From Cardiobacteriaceae bacterium (GTDB lineage: Bacteria; Pseudomonadota; Gammaproteobacteria; Cardiobacteriales; Cardiobacteriaceae): a stretch of 64,000 nt of DNA. A model generated the notes under the pieces. That model searched no databases. It was given only the letters and a program-made list of their open reading frames with translations, and was not told the DNA's origin. The DNA lies in assembly GCA_030525785.1 (NCBI GenBank), contig JAUNEA010000001.1, positions 268,263-332,262 of the forward strand. The letters run 5' to 3'. Both the position numbers and the translations under genes were made by a program. Below are positions 44,377-56,613 of the stretch, one piece after another. How positions within the stretch are numbered: the stretch's first letter is position 1; every line of letters begins with the position of its first letter.

Positions 44377-45255
44377 TTACGGCTGACCAATAGCTTTATC
44401 GGTCGGAGCTTCGTAAATCCGTCTATTTTCTGCGGACATTTCAAAGCCGATAGCACGATTGCTCGGTGGAATCGGCTCTTTGAACCATTTATCATAAAGC
44501 TTGTAGATTTCGCCCGAGGCATAGAGTTGCGCTAAAGCTTCATCAGCAAGCGCTTTGAATTGAGGATCAAGGCGAGTAAAACAGCCAAAGCGTTGAGAAG
44601 TAGCTGGTTTACCTACCAATTCCCAATCTGTTGGATTTTCCATTTGTGCAATAAAGCCAGCCAATACTGCATCACTGGTGAAGAAAGCATCTAATGCTCC
44701 TGCTTGCAAAGCAGCAACGGCTTCATCTTCACGCGAATATTCATGAATCTCTGCAATTGCATTTTGCACTTTGCGTGAGCGAATAAAGCCCAAAGAAAAG
44801 GATTTAGCCATTGCCCCAACTTTCTTATCTTTCAAATCCTTAATTGATTTGATGCCTGAATCTTTTTTAACCAACAAACGTGTATTCGCCACAAAAAAGG
44901 CATTGGAAAAACTCATTTCTTTTTGTCGTTCAACTGTGTTGGTCGTAGTACCGCAATACAATTGCACATTACCTCTTAAAGCCAAATCAAATAAGTTATC
45001 GTAACCAATCTGTTGATATTTCACTTTTAAATCTGGCATTTCCAATTTCTTTTTCAGATGTTCAACAATCACCAACTCAATATCATGCGAAAAACCACGA
45101 GGAACAGTTTCACCTGCCAAAATGTAAGTAAAGGGAATCGTCATTTCCCCATGCCCTAGCGTGATTTCTCCTGTTTTCTTGATGGTATCCAGAAGAGAGG
45201 AGCTTTGCGCCTGCGCAAGCCCAACCATCAATAAACTCAATAAAATCTTTTTCAT
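44377..45255 (-). CDS. periplasmic amino-acid binding protein (GltI-like), copy 1
   Basis: 292 residues from ATG 45255 (M-K-K-I-L-L-S-L-L-M-V-G-L-A-Q-A-Q, signal peptide; GGAG upstream). Same family and blocks as the downstream paralogue, including Q-L-Y-C-G-T-T-T-N-T-V-E-R-Q-K and P-A-T-S-Q-R-F-G-C-F. The frame is open 16 codons further upstream without a ribosome site. The two copies are separated by the palindrome-built terminator and may be regulated apart. Confidence 0.9.
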   Translation of the reverse strand: MKKILLSLLMVGLAQAQSSSLLDTIKKTGEITLGHGEMTIPFTYILAGETVPRGFSHDIELVIVEHLKKKLEMPDLKVKYQQIGYDNLFDLALRGNVQLYCGTTTNTVERQKEMSFSNAFFVANTRLLVKKDSGIKSIKDLKDKKVGAMAKSFSLGFIRSRKVQNAIAEIHEYSREDEAVAALQAGALDAFFTSDAVLAGFIAQMENPTDWELVGKPATSQRFGCFTRLDPQFKALADEALAQLYASGEIYKLYDKWFKEPIPPSNRAIGFEMSAENRRIYEAPTDKAIGQP

Positions 45256-45394
45256 ATTTACTCCAAAATCCTTCTTATTTATCTTGCGAAAAAGGCGAAC
45301 CAAAGCGCTTTGATTCGCCCCAAGCCTATGCTGGTCAATAATTAAGCCATTTTTATGCTTAAATTCATCAATAGTTATTAAATCAAGGGCAATA

Positions 45395-46348
45395 TCACCA
45401 TTGAGCCTTCAAAAGCGCTTCAAGCTTTTCTTGGTCAATAGCAAATTTGCGAATACCATCTGCCAACTTCTCAACTGCCATAGCATCTTGGTTGTGTTGC
45501 CAATAGAACTCTGCCTCGCTCATTTTCTCAGGGCGTGCTTGCTTTGCAACATCAGGCGATAAAGCACGAACCAAAGGCTCTTCGCTGGCTTGCAATTGGG
45601 CAAGTAAGCTGGGAGCAATGGTTAAACGGTCGCAACCAGCAAGAGCTTGAATCTCGCCAACATTACGAAAACTTGCGCCCATAACGATAGTGTCATAGGA
45701 AAGCGCTTTGTAGTAACGGTAAATCTCGCTGACCGAAATCACGCCTGGGTCTTCTTGTGGTGCATATTCTTTTTTATCCGTATTGGCTTTGTACCAATCC
45801 AAAATTCTGCCCACAAAAGGCGAAATCAAATACACGCCTGCTTCTGCGCACGCTCTGGCTTGGGCTTGGGAAAACAGCAAGGTCAAATTGCAGTTAATCC
45901 CTTCTTTTTCCAAAACTTCCGCCGCACGAATTCCTTGCCATGTTGAGGCAATTTTAATCAAGATACGGTCATTTTTAACGCCAGCTTCGTTGTAAAGTTT
46001 CATCAGCTTACGCGCTTTGTTGATGGTTTTTTCGGTATCGTAAGAATAACGCGCATCAACTTCTGTGGAAACCCGACCTGGCACCAACTTCAGAATCTCT
46101 AGCCCGATATTCACTGCCAAACGGTCTTGTGCATCAATCAGCTGCTCTTCTGCGCTCAAAGCGCTTTGGGCTTTCGCCTCATCAATGGAACGTTTGATGA
46201 TGGCTGCATACGTTGGCAATTGTGCCGCGCTTAAAATCAATGATGGGTTGGTGGTGGCATCTTGGGGTTGGTATTGTTCAATGGCTCCAATATCGCCTGT
46301 ATCAGCAACCACCACCGTCCATTGTTTCAGGGCTTCTAATTGATTCAT
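45395..46348 (-). CDS. tal: transaldolase
   Basis: Pentose-phosphate pathway enzyme. 317 residues with A-T-T-N-P-S-L, T-E-V-D-A-R, the Schiff-base lysine 132 in [11 protein letters not shown], and N-L-T-L-L-F-S. Class I TalB type by length. Downstream of two pentulose-phosphate epimerase genes on the same strand, whose product D-xylulose 5-phosphate feeds this pathway. Confidence 0.96.
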   Translation of the reverse strand: MNQLEALKQWTVVVADTGDIGAIEQYQPQDATTNPSLILSAAQLPTYAAIIKRSIDEAKAQSALSAEEQLIDAQDRLAVNIGLEILKLVPGRVSTEVDARYSYDTEKTINKARKLMKLYNEAGVKNDRILIKIASTWQGIRAAEVLEKEGINCNLTLLFSQAQARACAEAGVYLISPFVGRILDWYKANTDKKEYAPQEDPGVISVSEIYRYYKALSYDTIVMGASFRNVGEIQALAGCDRLTIAPSLLAQLQASEEPLVRALSPDVAKQARPEKMSEAEFYWQHNQDAMAVEKLADGIRKFAIDQEKLEALLKAQW

Positions 46349-46401
46349 GTCTAACTCCTAATCGAGGTAAAAAAGCAAAGCGCTTTGCCACAAGGCTGGC
46401 T

Positions 46402-47109
46402 TTAACGTTGTCCATAGTAGGCGTTTTTGCCGTGTTTTCGCAAATAATGCTTATCCAGCAACACTTGCTGCATCGCACCCAATTCTGGGTTCAACATCAA
46501 AGAAAACAAATTCATATATGCCACTTCTTCCAAAACTACAGCATTATGAACCGCCTCATGAGCATCTTTACCCCATGCAAAAGGCCCATGCGATTGCACC
46601 AAAGCTGCTGGCACTTCTAACGGATTGATGCCACGCTTTTGGAAGGTTTCGATGATAACCGTGCCTGTATCTTTCTCATATTCGCCTTGAATTTCATCAT
46701 CGCTCATCAAACGCGTACACGGCACAGTGCCATAAAAATAATCGGCTTGCGTTGTACCAAAAGCTGGCAAATCACGACCCGCTTGCGCCCAAATCACCGC
46801 ATGGCGAGAATGGGTATGCACAATGCCACCTAAGCCTTCAAAAGCTCGGTAAAGCTCGAGATGGGTTGGCGTATCCGATGAAGGTTTTTTACTTCCCTCA
46901 ACCACTTTGCCACTTGCCAAATCCAAAACCACAATATCCTCCACCTTCATTACGTCATACTCCACGCCAGAAGGCTTAATCGCCACCACGCCACGCTCTT
47001 TATCCAAAGCGCTTACATTGCCCCAAGTAAAGGTCACCAAACCATATTTCGGCAAATCCAAATTCGCCGCCAACACTTCTTCTTTCAATGCTTTAAATGA
47101 CATACTCAA
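46402..47109 (-). CDS. ulaF: L-ribulose-5-phosphate 4-epimerase (UlaF/SgbE/AraD family)
   Basis: Zinc class II aldolase-fold epimerase converting L-ribulose 5-phosphate to D-xylulose 5-phosphate. 235 residues: G-N-V-S phosphate site, K-P-S-G, zinc ligands His 98, His 100 (H-T-H-S-R-H-A) and His 174 (S-H-G-P-F-A-W-G). The upstream partner UlaE-like gene overlaps by 4 bp, which favours the ascorbate/xylulose version over arabinose. Confidence 0.88.
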   Translation of the reverse strand: MSMSFKALKEEVLAANLDLPKYGLVTFTWGNVSALDKERGVVAIKPSGVEYDVMKVEDIVVLDLASGKVVEGSKKPSSDTPTHLELYRAFEGLGGIVHTHSRHAVIWAQAGRDLPAFGTTQADYFYGTVPCTRLMSDDEIQGEYEKDTGTVIIETFQKRGINPLEVPAALVQSHGPFAWGKDAHEAVHNAVVLEEVAYMNLFSLMLNPELGAMQQVLLDKHYLRKHGKNAYYGQR

Positions 47110-47966
47110 TCCTCCCAGCCTGCCTCTTTCATTTTTCCTTCAATCCACTGCTTTGCCTTGATGATTTCTAGTACAGGCTCTTCCGCCTTCTCTGTCCACA
47201 TCTCAATCAAGAAATGCCCACGATAATTAAGCGCTTTGAGCGTTTTGAATACCTGCACAAAATCCACACAACCCTCACCAAATGGCACATCGCGGAATTG
47301 TCCTTTACAGGTTTCTGTGACTTTAAACGTATCTTTCAAATGCAATGCCGAGATTTTTGAAATCCCCAGCGCCAGCTCTTCACTCACGTTATCATTCCAC
47401 GCGCTCAAATTGCCTACATCAGGGTAGACGGTAAACCACGGCGATTGAATCTCTCTTTCAATCTCAAGCCAACGTGTGATGGAACTCATGTATTTCGTGT
47501 CCATAATCTCCACCGAAAGCGTCACACCATAAGAAGCCGCACGTTCAACTGCCCACTTCAAGCCCTCCACAAAGCGCTTTTGCGTCCCCTCATCTTGCTC
47601 TTCGTAATACACATCATAGCCCGCCAGCTGAATCACCCGAATACCACAATCAACTGCCAGTTGAATCGCTTTTTCCATGATTTCGTAAGCTTTTTCTCGA
47701 ATACTCTCATCATGCGAACCCAATGGAAAACGCCGATGCCCTGATAAACACATCGAAGGCACGCTAATCCCTGTTTCCAAACAAGCACGCACCAAAGCCA
47801 AACGCTCATCTTTGCTCCAATCCAGCCTTGCTAAACGTTCATCGGTTTCATCGATGGAGATTTCCACAAAATCAAAGCCACATGCTTTCGCCAGCGCTAA
47901 ACGCTCATACCAACTCAAGGACTTAGGCAATGCCTTCTCGTAAATCCCTAATCGATTTTTTCTCAT
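47106..47966 (-). CDS. ulaE: L-xylulose/L-ribulose-5-phosphate 3-epimerase (UlaE/SgbU family)
   Basis: TIM-barrel epimerase that turns L-xylulose 5-phosphate into L-ribulose 5-phosphate. 286 residues from ATG 47966 (AAGGAG upstream): [45 protein letters not shown] and H-L-K-D-T. The frame is open upstream to 48203 but that part overlaps copA and is not coding. No ulaABC transporter, ulaD or ulaG in the window. Confidence 0.9.
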   Translation of the reverse strand: MRKNRLGIYEKALPKSLSWYERLALAKACGFDFVEISIDETDERLARLDWSKDERLALVRACLETGISVPSMCLSGHRRFPLGSHDESIREKAYEIMEKAIQLAVDCGIRVIQLAGYDVYYEEQDEGTQKRFVEGLKWAVERAASYGVTLSVEIMDTKYMSSITRWLEIEREIQSPWFTVYPDVGNLSAWNDNVSEELALGISKISALHLKDTFKVTETCKGQFRDVPFGEGCVDFVQVFKTLKALNYRGHFLIEMWTEKAEEPVLEIIKAKQWIEGKMKEAGWED

Positions 47967-48016
47967 AAAAACTCCTTTCCACTTTGTCACAAAGCGCTTT
48001 GAAAGCCTGCATTGTA

Positions 48017-50140
48017 CTAAAAAACCATTCTCTTCAGCCGAAGCGCATTGAAAAGCACCATCACAGACGATAACGCCATCGAAATCCCTGCCAATGCTGG
48101 TGTGAGATAGCCTAAAGCGGCTAGTGGCAACATGATGCTGTTGTAGACCATCGCTAAGCCAAGATTTTGGCGGATATTGCGTAGGGTTTGTCTGGCAATC
48201 CAAAGCGCTTGGTACACCTGCGCCACTTCATGTTGCATCAAACGAACTTCCGCCACCTGATGCGCTGCCTCCGCGCCTGCGTAAAATGCCATACCACACG
48301 AAGCCTCAGAAAGCGCTGCTACATCATTAACCCCATCGCCAACCATCGCCAGCACTCTACCTTGTTCAACCCATGCCTTAATAGCCTCCGCCTTATCACG
48401 CGGACTTTGTTCGCCAACGTAATGCGAAATCCCTAAAGCTTGTGCCACAGAAACAACTACACTCTCGCGGTCACCACTCAACATCATCACCTCAATCCCC
48501 AAAGCTTGCATACTTTGCACCGCATACTTGGCATCATCTTTCACTGCATCTGCCAAACCAAAAACCGCACAAAGCGCTTTGTCCACGCTCATCAACACCA
48601 CCGTTTGCCCAGCTATCTCCAGCTCAATCGGTAGCTCATGCCCCACAAAAGCCACTGTTCCCAACTTTATGTGATGCCCCTCTACTATGCCTTCAATCCC
48701 TGCACCATGATGCTGACGCAAATCCGAAACCTCCGCCAAATCTTCACATTGCACATAAGCCAACATCGCGCCTGCTACTGGGTGTTTGGCATGGATTTCC
48801 AACGATGCCACATAACGCCACAAGGTTTGTTTATCCAAAGCGCTTTGGGGCGATAGCCAGTGATGAATCACTTGTGGGCGACCAACGGTCAGCGTGCCTG
48901 TTTTATCCAACACCACGCAATCCACACGCGCCGCTTGCTCAAGTGCTGCCCCATCTCGAAACCACACCCCCTTTTTCACCGCCTGCCCCAAGCCAGCCAT
49001 CAAGCTTGCAGGCGTTGCCAAACCCAAAGCACACGGACACGCCACCACCAACACCGCTGCCATGTTCACCCAAGCGCTTTCAATGCCCTGAGATAGCGTC
49101 AAGCCAAACGTCAGAACCGCAATCCCCACCACACATGGCACAAACCACGAAGCCACCTTATCCGCCAGTCGCGCAATCGGCGCTTGGCTGTTTTGCGCAC
49201 GCTCCAACGCCTGCATCAAATCTCCTAAGATGGTTTCTTTGCCCAACTTATTCACGCGATAATCCAACGTGCCTTCCACCACCAAAGACCCTGCCAACAC
49301 ACTATCGCCTCGCCGTTTTCGTAACAACTCTGGCTCGCCTGTTAAATGGCTTTCATCAACCAAGCCCTCACCTGACAACGCTAAACCATCAGCGCCCACA
49401 CGCTCGCCCGCCCGCGCTCGTAACACATCGCCCACACGAATCTGTGCCAACGAAACCAACGCCAAAGCGCTTTCAGAAGTCACCCGATTGACCAAACTGG
49501 GGCGCAGTTGCAACAGTGAAGAAAGCGCATTGAGGCTATGGCGTTTGGTTTGTTCCTCCCAATGTTTTCCCAGTCGTACAAAGGCTACTACCATCGCTGA
49601 TGCTTCAAAATACACCGCATCAAGCCCAAAATACGCCCAAGTGGAATAGATAAGTGTCACGCTTGTTCCCAAAGCTACCAGAGTATCCATATTGGCAGTC
49701 TTAGCTTTTAACGCCAGCCATGCGCCACGATAAAACGGATAAGCAAAAGCGCTTTGTATCCCCCACGCCAGCACCATTTGCCAGCTTTCAGGCAACATCA
49801 ACGCATGGCTCCCCCACATCATACCCACCATGCCCACCACAAAAGGCATCACCAAAACCAATAGCAGCCATAGCCCAAAGGGTAAACCTTCTTCCCCAAG
49901 TGCTTTGCCTTCATCAAGCTGATGAGCGCCATAGCCCGCTCGCTGCACACAAGCGCGTAAAACATCAAAACTCAAGCCATCTCCCCAAATACTGGCTCGC
50001 TCCGTTGCATAACTGACCTCTACACGCTCCACTCCCTCCAAAGCGCTTAATGCCTTCTCCACACGTAACGCGCACGATTGACAACGTAAACCTGAAAGAC
50101 TCATCTGCCATGTAGGGTTTGAAGGGGTGGGTATGCTCAT
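48017..50140 (-). CDS. copA: copper-exporting P1B-type ATPase
   Basis: Pumps Cu+ out of the cytoplasm. About 707 residues: one HMA domain with C-Q-S-C (20-23), eight membrane helices, L-T-G-E actuator, metal motif A-C-P-C-A-L, D-K-T-G-T-L-T phosphorylation site, H-P (K-H-P-V-A-G) and G-D-G-V-N-D. ATG 50140 is chosen by the HMA start; GGGAG lies 10 bp upstream; an upstream ATG at 50182 is possible. No CueR-type regulator nearby. Confidence 0.93.
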   Translation of the reverse strand: MSIPTPSNPTWQMSLSGLRCQSCALRVEKALSALEGVERVEVSYATERASIWGDGLSFDVLRACVQRAGYGAHQLDEGKALGEEGLPFGLWLLLVLVMPFVVGMVGMMWGSHALMLPESWQMVLAWGIQSAFAYPFYRGAWLALKAKTANMDTLVALGTSVTLIYSTWAYFGLDAVYFEASAMVVAFVRLGKHWEEQTKRHSLNALSSLLQLRPSLVNRVTSESALALVSLAQIRVGDVLRARAGERVGADGLALSGEGLVDESHLTGEPELLRKRRGDSVLAGSLVVEGTLDYRVNKLGKETILGDLMQALERAQNSQAPIARLADKVASWFVPCVVGIAVLTFGLTLSQGIESAWVNMAAVLVVACPCALGLATPASLMAGLGQAVKKGVWFRDGAALEQAARVDCVVLDKTGTLTVGRPQVIHHWLSPQSALDKQTLWRYVASLEIHAKHPVAGAMLAYVQCEDLAEVSDLRQHHGAGIEGIVEGHHIKLGTVAFVGHELPIELEIAGQTVVLMSVDKALCAVFGLADAVKDDAKYAVQSMQALGIEVMMLSGDRESVVVSVAQALGISHYVGEQSPRDKAEAIKAWVEQGRVLAMVGDGVNDVAALSEASCGMAFYAGAEAAHQVAEVRLMQHEVAQVYQALWIARQTLRNIRQNLGLAMVYNSIMLPLAALGYLTPALAGISMALSSVMVLFNALRLKRMVF

Positions 50141-50298
50141 CTTGCTTATCTCCCAAAAAGAGGAAAAAAGGGAGTGTATCAAGGTTCTTCCGAAGAAAGA
50201 TGAACAAGAAAAATCTTCTCTCTAATCAAAGCGCATTATTGCTGCTATCAAAAGGACAACAGGCTCTGGAGGCGCTAACTTGATGTCTTGATTTTCCC

Positions 50299-50353
50299 TA
50301 TAATTTTGGCAACAATGAATCGTTAAATCATCTTAACGTTTTAGGAGCTTCCT
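50299..50353 (+). promoter_or_regulatory. Promoter/leader of the glycogen operon
   Basis: TATAAT at 50299-50304 with only a weak -35 (TAACTT, 17 bp upstream). A ribosome site AGGAG lies before ATG 50354. The 213-bp gap from copA shows no small ORF. Confidence 0.45.
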
Positions 50354-53300
50354 ATGCCCGCTACCGCCGATTTCCATGCTTTAGGCATTGCAACCAGTTA
50401 CCATGATTTAACAGGTCAAGAGCATCATGCCGATGAAAAAACCCTAGCCCAAATTGCAGCATGGTTATCAGTTCCAGAAGAACAACGGGCGGTGGTCGGC
50501 TATGAACATCAACTTTTAACCGTGAACACCCATACCTCTGATGAGGTTCTCTTTGATTTATATGCCGAAGATGGCAGCCTCCAACAAAGCGCTTTGCAAA
50601 GCCAACAAGGTTCCCTAGAACTGACCTTACCCTTAGGCTATTACCACCTTTTGCCTCGCCACGATAAAACCACAAAAGCAGCCCAAAGCGCTTTGCCAAT
50701 TTTTATCGTTATCGCCCCACAAAAAGCCTACCAACCTCCCAAAGGCAAACATACAGGGCTAACTGCCCAGCTTTATGCTTTGCGTTCAAAAAATCAAGCA
50801 GGTATCGGCGATTACGGCGACTTGTTGGCATTATGTCAACAAGCAAAGCGCTTAGGCTTGGCTTTTGTTGGCATCAATCCCCTTCATGCCCTGTTTACCC
50901 ACAATCCCAAACACAACAGCCCCTACAGCCCCAATTCACGTTTGTTTTTGAACCCCATCTACTTAAATCTCGATTGGGTTGCCTCCGATTTGGGCGTGGA
51001 TAATCCTCTCAAGCCAGAGGATTTGGCAGCCTTAAATGCAGGTTCTTTTGTCGATTATGAAGCCGTTTGGAAAGTGAAACAAAGCGCTTTGTGGCATTTG
51101 TTTGAGCAATACTGGCAACGCCATGATGCAACAGCCTTTTCACAATTTGTGCAAAAGAGAGGCAAAATCTTGCTCCAATTCGCCATTTTCGAAGCGCTTT
51201 GTGAGCATTTCGGCAATCCTGATTGGCAAACATGGGAGCAGGACTTTCAAAATCCTGATAGCGAAAAAATTCGCGCGTTCTATGCTCAAAATACCCCCAA
51301 AATTATTTTCCACCAATGGCTACAATTTCATGGTGAACAACAACTTAAGCGCGTTCAACAAAGCGCTTTGACTCTAGGCTTGTACGGAGATTTGGCGGTA
51401 GGAGCCGCGCGTGGCAGCTTTGACACTTGGCACCAACAAAGCGCTTATTGCCTCCAAGCTTCGATGGGCGCACCGCCTGACCATCTCGCGCCACAAGGTC
51501 AGAATTGGCAATTGCCACCTTTTCACCCCAAAGCGCTTATCCATCAAAGCTTTGCCCCCTTTATTGACCTCATTCGCACCAATATGCGCTATTTCGGTAT
51601 GCTCAGAATTGACCATGTGATTGGCTTGTCTCGGCTGTGGTGGGTGGCGTTTGGAAAAGATGCAACACACGGAGCTTATGTGCGTTATCCTCAAGATATT
51701 CTCTTTGCCATCATTGCTTTAGAGAGCATTCGAGCAAAATGCGTTGTAATTGGAGAAGATTTGGGGATTGTCCCTGAGGATACACGCCAACTGCTCCATC
51801 GCTATGGCATCTTCTCGTATAATGTCCTTTATTTCTCAAAACAACATCAAGGCTTTACGCCAGCAGAACACCACCCCTCGCATGCCATAACGGTAACCTC
51901 TACCCACGATGTTGCGCCTCTCCTAGGCTATTGGCATGGTCGCGATTTGGAGCAGTTGTACGCCCTTGAGGTTCTCTCAACCCAAGCCTACCAAAGCGCT
52001 TTGAGAGAACGTGAAGCAGAAAAAGCGCTTTGGCTTAAAACATTAGCGCTTTCCTCACAAGCCAATCTAGCTGACGATGAACTGTTACAAGCCTTTGCAA
52101 CGTTTGGCGCAAGTTCACAAAGCGCTTTGTATGCCGTTCAAATGGAGAATTTATTGGGCGTGAAAGAAAACGCCAATATTCCAGGCATTGCAGAAGACTA
52201 CCCCAACTGGAGCTTGCGTTATCCTCGTGGATTGGAAGAGCGTGAAGAACAAACCTTGCATAGCGCCGTGATCGCAAGAACCCAAGCCCAACAGCCCCCT
52301 GCTCCTGCTATTCAAGCCACCGATACCCAAGCCCTCAAAGCGCTTTGGTATGCTGAGCTTCATGACCCATTCGCCTATTTAGGGCGGCATCAAAGCGATG
52401 GTGATTATGATGTGGTACGCGTCTTTGCCCCACATGCCCAACGCCTTACTCTCTGCCAAGCCGATGGCACTCCCATCACAAAAGCCTATCCTATGGCGGA
52501 ACAGGGTATGTCAGGCTTATTCCTTGCCTACCTACCACGCGAAAGCGAAAACTATCGTCTGCGTTTTGATGATGACCCCACTCTCCATCAAGACCCCTAC
52601 GCCCTACCCAGCACACTAAGCGCTTTGGACTTATGGCTCTTGGGCGAGGGCAATCATCAACGCCCCTATCGTATTCTGGGCGCACACCCTATGGTTTGGG
52701 CTGATCATCAATGGGTTACGATGATTGGCGCTGGGCATGATGAGCTGGCTTGGAGCGCCGTTGGTGGGGTACGGTTTTGTGTATGGGCGCCCAATGCAAC
52801 ACGCGTCTCTGTGGTAGGGGATTTTAATGCGTGGGACGGTCGTCGCCACCCCATGCGTTTTCATGCTCAAGCTGGTCTTTGGGAGATTTTTATCCCCCAA
52901 AATCTGCAAAGCGCTTTGTATAAATTCGAAATCCGCACCGCATCAGGCGAGGTTTTCCTTAAATCTGACCCTTATGCCTTTGAGAGCGAATTACGCCCCA
53001 ATACAGCTTCTGTGGTTCGTGGTTTACCCAAGCCTTATCGTGCGCCTGAAAGTCGCGCTGAGAAAAATGCCCTCGATGCGCCGATAAGTATTTATGAGGT
53101 GCATTTGGGTTCGTGGCAACGCCATGACGATGGCACTTGGCTTTCTTATCGTGAACTTGCCGACAAACTCATTCCCTACGCCAAACACATGGGCTTCACC
53201 CATCTCGAACTCTTGCCCCTTTCCGAATTCCCCTTTGATGGCTCATGGGGCTATCAGCCTACCTCACTCTATGCGCCCACAAAGCGCTTTGGCGAGGCAG

Positions 53301-54595
53301 AAGATTTGCAGTATTTCGTTAAACAAGCTCATGAGGCAGGCTTGGGGGTTATCTTGGATTGGGTGGTTGGGCATTTTCCCACCGATGCGCATGGCTTGGC
53401 ACGATTTGATGGCAGCGCCCTCTATGAACACCAAGACCCACGCGAAGGCTATCATCAAGATTGGAACACCTTGATTTACAACTTTGGTCGCCATGAGGTC
53501 AAAAATTTCCTTGCGGGCAATGCGCTTTATTGGCTGGAGCATTTTGGCTTTGATGGCTTGCGTGTTGATGCGGTTGCTTCCATGATTTACCGCGATTATT
53601 CGCGCAAAGATGGAGAGTGGATTGCCAATGAATACGGCGGTCGAGAAAATTTAGAAGCCATCGCTTTCTTGCGAGAAACCAATGCGCTTATTCGTCAAGA
53701 AATCCCACAAGCCATCATGATGGCAGAAGAATCCACCTCCTTCCCTCATGTTACCCATGAGCAAGGCTTAAACTTCCACTATAAATGGAACATGGGCTGG
53801 ATGAACGATACCCTCCGTTACCTCAAAGAAGACCCCATCAACCGCAAATACCATCATCAAGCCCTCACCTTCGGCATGATGTATCAATACAGTGAGCATT
53901 TTGTGTTGCCTCTATCGCATGACGAAGTGGTACATGGCAAGGGTTCGATGATTGGCAAAATGCAAGGCGATTGTTGGCAACAGTTCGCCAATCTTCGCGC
54001 CTATTACGGCTTTATGTTTGCCCATGCAGGCAAGAAACTGCTGTTTATGGGCAATGAATTTGCGCAAGGCTTGGAATGGAATGAGGAAAGCGCTTTGAGC
54101 TGGCATTTGCTTGATGAGGAAGGAGCGTGGCATCAAACCATGCAAACCTATCTGCGCACGCTGAACCATCTCTACCAACAATACCCAGCCTTCTATCAGC
54201 TTGACAGTAATCCTCAGGGATTTGAATGGTGCGTGGTTGATGATGGCAACCATTCCGTCTATGCCTTTGAACGATATGACCGCGATGGCAATGCGCTTTT
54301 AGCGGTGAGCCATTTCACGCCTGTGGTGCGTGAGGATTATCGGGTGCCTGTAAAACAAGCAGGGCGTTATCAATTGCTCCTCAATTCTGACCAAAGCGCT
54401 TTTCATGGTAGCGATGTTCTTGTACCTTCCTACTTGGACACGAAAAACGATGAACATGGCAAGCCCTATCTTGCCTTTACCCTGCCGCCACTTTCTACTG
54501 TCTACCTTTATCAAAGCGCTTTGCACCGAGCCTCCAAGACACCATCGCTCCCAAAAGCTGCCCCTAAAGTGCGCCAGAAAAAAGGTAAAAAATGA
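50354..54595 (+). CDS. malQ-glgB: MalQ-GlgB fusion: 4-alpha-glucanotransferase + 1,4-alpha-glucan branching enzyme
   Basis: A single 1413-residue ORF. Residues 1 to about 640 are a GH77 amylomaltase: [24 protein letters not shown], nucleophile Asp in R-I-D-H (near 420), G-E-D-L-G (near 466), S-T-H-D (near 516). After a short Q-Q-P-P-A-P-A linker, residues from about 660 are a GH13_9 branching enzyme: CBM48 ([14 protein letters not shown]), D-G-L-R-V-D-A-V (near 1070), M-A-E-E-S (near 1124), S-H-D-E-V-V-H-G (near 1190). The sum of lengths fits two whole enzymes. No internal stop. glgX overlaps by 4 bp. Confidence 0.95.
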   Translation: MPATADFHALGIATSYHDLTGQEHHADEKTLAQIAAWLSVPEEQRAVVGYEHQLLTVNTHTSDEVLFDLYAEDGSLQQSALQSQQGSLELTLPLGYYHLLPRHDKTTKAAQSALPIFIVIAPQKAYQPPKGKHTGLTAQLYALRSKNQAGIGDYGDLLALCQQAKRLGLAFVGINPLHALFTHNPKHNSPYSPNSRLFLNPIYLNLDWVASDLGVDNPLKPEDLAALNAGSFVDYEAVWKVKQSALWHLFEQYWQRHDATAFSQFVQKRGKILLQFAIFEALCEHFGNPDWQTWEQDFQNPDSEKIRAFYAQNTPKIIFHQWLQFHGEQQLKRVQQSALTLGLYGDLAVGAARGSFDTWHQQSAYCLQASMGAPPDHLAPQGQNWQLPPFHPKALIHQSFAPFIDLIRTNMRYFGMLRIDHVIGLSRLWWVAFGKDATHGAYVRYPQDILFAIIALESIRAKCVVIGEDLGIVPEDTRQLLHRYGIFSYNVLYFSKQHQGFTPAEHHPSHAITVTSTHDVAPLLGYWHGRDLEQLYALEVLSTQAYQSALREREAEKALWLKTLALSSQANLADDELLQAFATFGASSQSALYAVQMENLLGVKENANIPGIAEDYPNWSLRYPRGLEEREEQTLHSAVIARTQAQQPPAPAIQATDTQALKALWYAELHDPFAYLGRHQSDGDYDVVRVFAPHAQRLTLCQADGTPITKAYPMAEQGMSGLFLAYLPRESENYRLRFDDDPTLHQDPYALPSTLSALDLWLLGEGNHQRPYRILGAHPMVWADHQWVTMIGAGHDELAWSAVGGVRFCVWAPNATRVSVVGDFNAWDGRRHPMRFHAQAGLWEIFIPQNLQSALYKFEIRTASGEVFLKSDPYAFESELRPNTASVVRGLPKPYRAPESRAEKNALDAPISIYEVHLGSWQRHDDGTWLSYRELADKLIPYAKHMGFTHLELLPLSEFPFDGSWGYQPTSLYAPTKRFGEAEDLQYFVKQAHEAGLGVILDWVVGHFPTDAHGLARFDGSALYEHQDPREGYHQDWNTLIYNFGRHEVKNFLAGNALYWLEHFGFDGLRVDAVASMIYRDYSRKDGEWIANEYGGRENLEAIAFLRETNALIRQEIPQAIMMAEESTSFPHVTHEQGLNFHYKWNMGWMNDTLRYLKEDPINRKYHHQALTFGMMYQYSEHFVLPLSHDEVVHGKGSMIGKMQGDCWQQFANLRAYYGFMFAHAGKKLLFMGNEFAQGLEWNEESALSWHLLDEEGAWHQTMQTYLRTLNHLYQQYPAFYQLDSNPQGFEWCVVDDGNHSVYAFERYDRDGNALLAVSHFTPVVREDYRVPVKQAGRYQLLLNSDQSAFHGSDVLVPSYLDTKNDEHGKPYLAFTLPPLSTVYLYQSALHRASKTPSLPKAAPKVRQKKGKK

Positions 54596-56613
54596 GTGCC
54601 ATGCCTTCTCTCTCTTTCCAAACAGGCAAGCCCTATCCACTGGGCGCAAGCTTAGAACCCAACGGCATCAACTTTGCCCTTGCCTCTCGCTGTGCCGATA
54701 AAATCGAGCTATGTGTGTTCATGCCTGAGGAAAAGCGCTTTGCTCTCACTCAAACAGGCGATATTTGGCATGGTTTCTTGGCACTTGATGCCCCCCATTT
54801 CCCTAAAGATGGCGTGCTTTATGGTTACCGTGTGTATGGTCAGCATCAGCCTGAATATGGGCTTTTTGCCAATCCCAACAAACTCTTACTTGACCCTTAT
54901 GCCAAAGTGATTGTTGGCGAGGTGGATTTGTCTACCGAACAAAAGCGAGCATGGTTTCACCATGATGACCCTCGCGATAATGCCCATCTCGCGCCCAAAG
55001 CGCTTTGTCTTCCTGATGAACCCTTTGATTGGGAAGAGGATAAACCACCACGCCATGATTGGTCTGACACCTTCATCTATGAAGCCCACGTCAAAGGCTT
55101 AACCCAATTATTCCCCCATTTGAAGAACGCTGGCAGCTATCTCGCGCTTTCTGATGAGCGCGTTATCCAGCATCTCAAAGCGCTTGGCATCACAGCTATT
55201 GAACTGCTCCCTATCCATCAGCATCTTGACGAATGGCAACTGCAAGCTCGTGGTCTGACCAATTACTGGGGCTACAATACCTTATCCGCCTTTGCTCTTG
55301 AACCACGCTATGCCCAAAACCCCAAACGCGCTGCATGGGAATTCAAAACGGCTGTCAAAGCGCTTCATCGCGCTGGCATTGAAGTGATTTTAGATGTGGT
55401 CTACAACCACAGTGCCGAGCAAGATTTATCAGGCGCGATGCTCTCGCAGCGGGGCATCGACAATCAACTGTGGTATCTGCACGATGACCATCACGCCCCC
55501 CTCAATCTCTCAGGCTGTGGCAATACCATCAATGTGGCAGAACCTTTGGTGACGCGCTGGCTACTGGATAGCTTGCGTTATTGGGTCACTGAATTCCATA
55601 TTGATGGTTTCCGCTTTGATTTAGCAACTATTTTGGGGAGAGAATACGATGAGCAAGGGCAAAACCTCTTCCAACGACAAGGCAAATTCTTCCATACTCT
55701 CCAACAAGACCCCATTCTCGCCCCCTGCAAACTCATTGCAGAAGCATGGGATTTAGGAACCTACCAAGTAGGGCATTTTCCAACCAACTTCAGCCAATGG
55801 AATGGCGCATTTCGCGATGATATGCGTAGCTTCTGGCTTGAGCAAAATGGTCGATTGGATACGCTGGCAAAGCGCTTTGCAGGCTCCGATGATTATTTCT
55901 ACCCCAAAACCTATCGCCCTCACCACAGCCTTAATTTCATCACCGCCCATGATGGTTTTACCCTTTGCGATGTAGTCAGCTACCAACACAAACACAATCT
56001 CCAAAATGGCGAAAACAACCGCGATGGTCATCACGATAACCGCAGCCATAACTTTGGCGAAGAAGGCATCAGCCAAAACCCTGATATTCTCAAAAAACGC
56101 CACCGCGCCCAAAGCGCTTTGCTCGCCAGCTTGATACTCTCCAAAGGCACGCCAATGTTGCTTGCTGGCGATGAGCTCAACCACAGCCAACTCGGCAACA
56201 ACAATGCCTACTGCCAAGACAACAAAACCACTTGGCTCCATTGGTCAAACCCTATCCCCAACTTCACCTCCAGCATCAAAGCGCTTTGGCAATTGCGTAC
56301 TCAAATTCCTGCCTTGCGTGAGGATAGATGGTTAGACCACCACCATGTGCAATGGCTAAGCCCTGAAGGTTTGCCGATGCAAGTAGAAAATTGGCATGAC
56401 CACTCGCGTAAAGCCATGCAAATCAGGCTGAATCAACGCTGGTCTATCCTCATCAATGGCAAAGATGCCCCCGAAACCTTCACGCTCCCCCAAAGCGCTT
56501 TGAAGCTCTGTTTCACCACCAGCCCCGCCCTTTCCCCCCATCACACGTTCCAAGTTTCATCGCTTGGTCTGTGGGTTTTCTATCACGAGGAGTTAAACGA
56601 TGAACAACCATAA
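54592..56613 (+). CDS. glgX: glycogen debranching enzyme
   Basis: Cuts alpha-1,6 branches of phosphorylase-limited glycogen. 673 residues: N-terminal CBM48-like domain ([12 protein letters not shown]), GH13 motifs [14 protein letters not shown] (nucleophile near 342), A-E-A-W-D (near 383) and T-A-H-D-G-F-T-L (near 453). Overlaps malQ-glgB (ATGA) and glgC (14 bp). Confidence 0.96.
   Translation: MSAMPSLSFQTGKPYPLGASLEPNGINFALASRCADKIELCVFMPEEKRFALTQTGDIWHGFLALDAPHFPKDGVLYGYRVYGQHQPEYGLFANPNKLLLDPYAKVIVGEVDLSTEQKRAWFHHDDPRDNAHLAPKALCLPDEPFDWEEDKPPRHDWSDTFIYEAHVKGLTQLFPHLKNAGSYLALSDERVIQHLKALGITAIELLPIHQHLDEWQLQARGLTNYWGYNTLSAFALEPRYAQNPKRAAWEFKTAVKALHRAGIEVILDVVYNHSAEQDLSGAMLSQRGIDNQLWYLHDDHHAPLNLSGCGNTINVAEPLVTRWLLDSLRYWVTEFHIDGFRFDLATILGREYDEQGQNLFQRQGKFFHTLQQDPILAPCKLIAEAWDLGTYQVGHFPTNFSQWNGAFRDDMRSFWLEQNGRLDTLAKRFAGSDDYFYPKTYRPHHSLNFITAHDGFTLCDVVSYQHKHNLQNGENNRDGHHDNRSHNFGEEGISQNPDILKKRHRAQSALLASLILSKGTPMLLAGDELNHSQLGNNNAYCQDNKTTWLHWSNPIPNFTSSIKALWQLRTQIPALREDRWLDHHHVQWLSPEGLPMQVENWHDHSRKAMQIRLNQRWSILINGKDAPETFTLPQSALKLCFTTSPALSPHHTFQVSSLGLWVFYHEELNDEQP

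Noticed and set aside
47967..48203. Longer UlaE start at 48203
   Set aside because: The extra 79 residues overlap copA and lack family similarity; ATG 47966 has AAGGAG.
48442..49491. 349-codon plus-strand ORF opposite copA
   Set aside because: Pro/His-rich shadow of a GC-biased copA frame; copA has complete P-type ATPase motifs.
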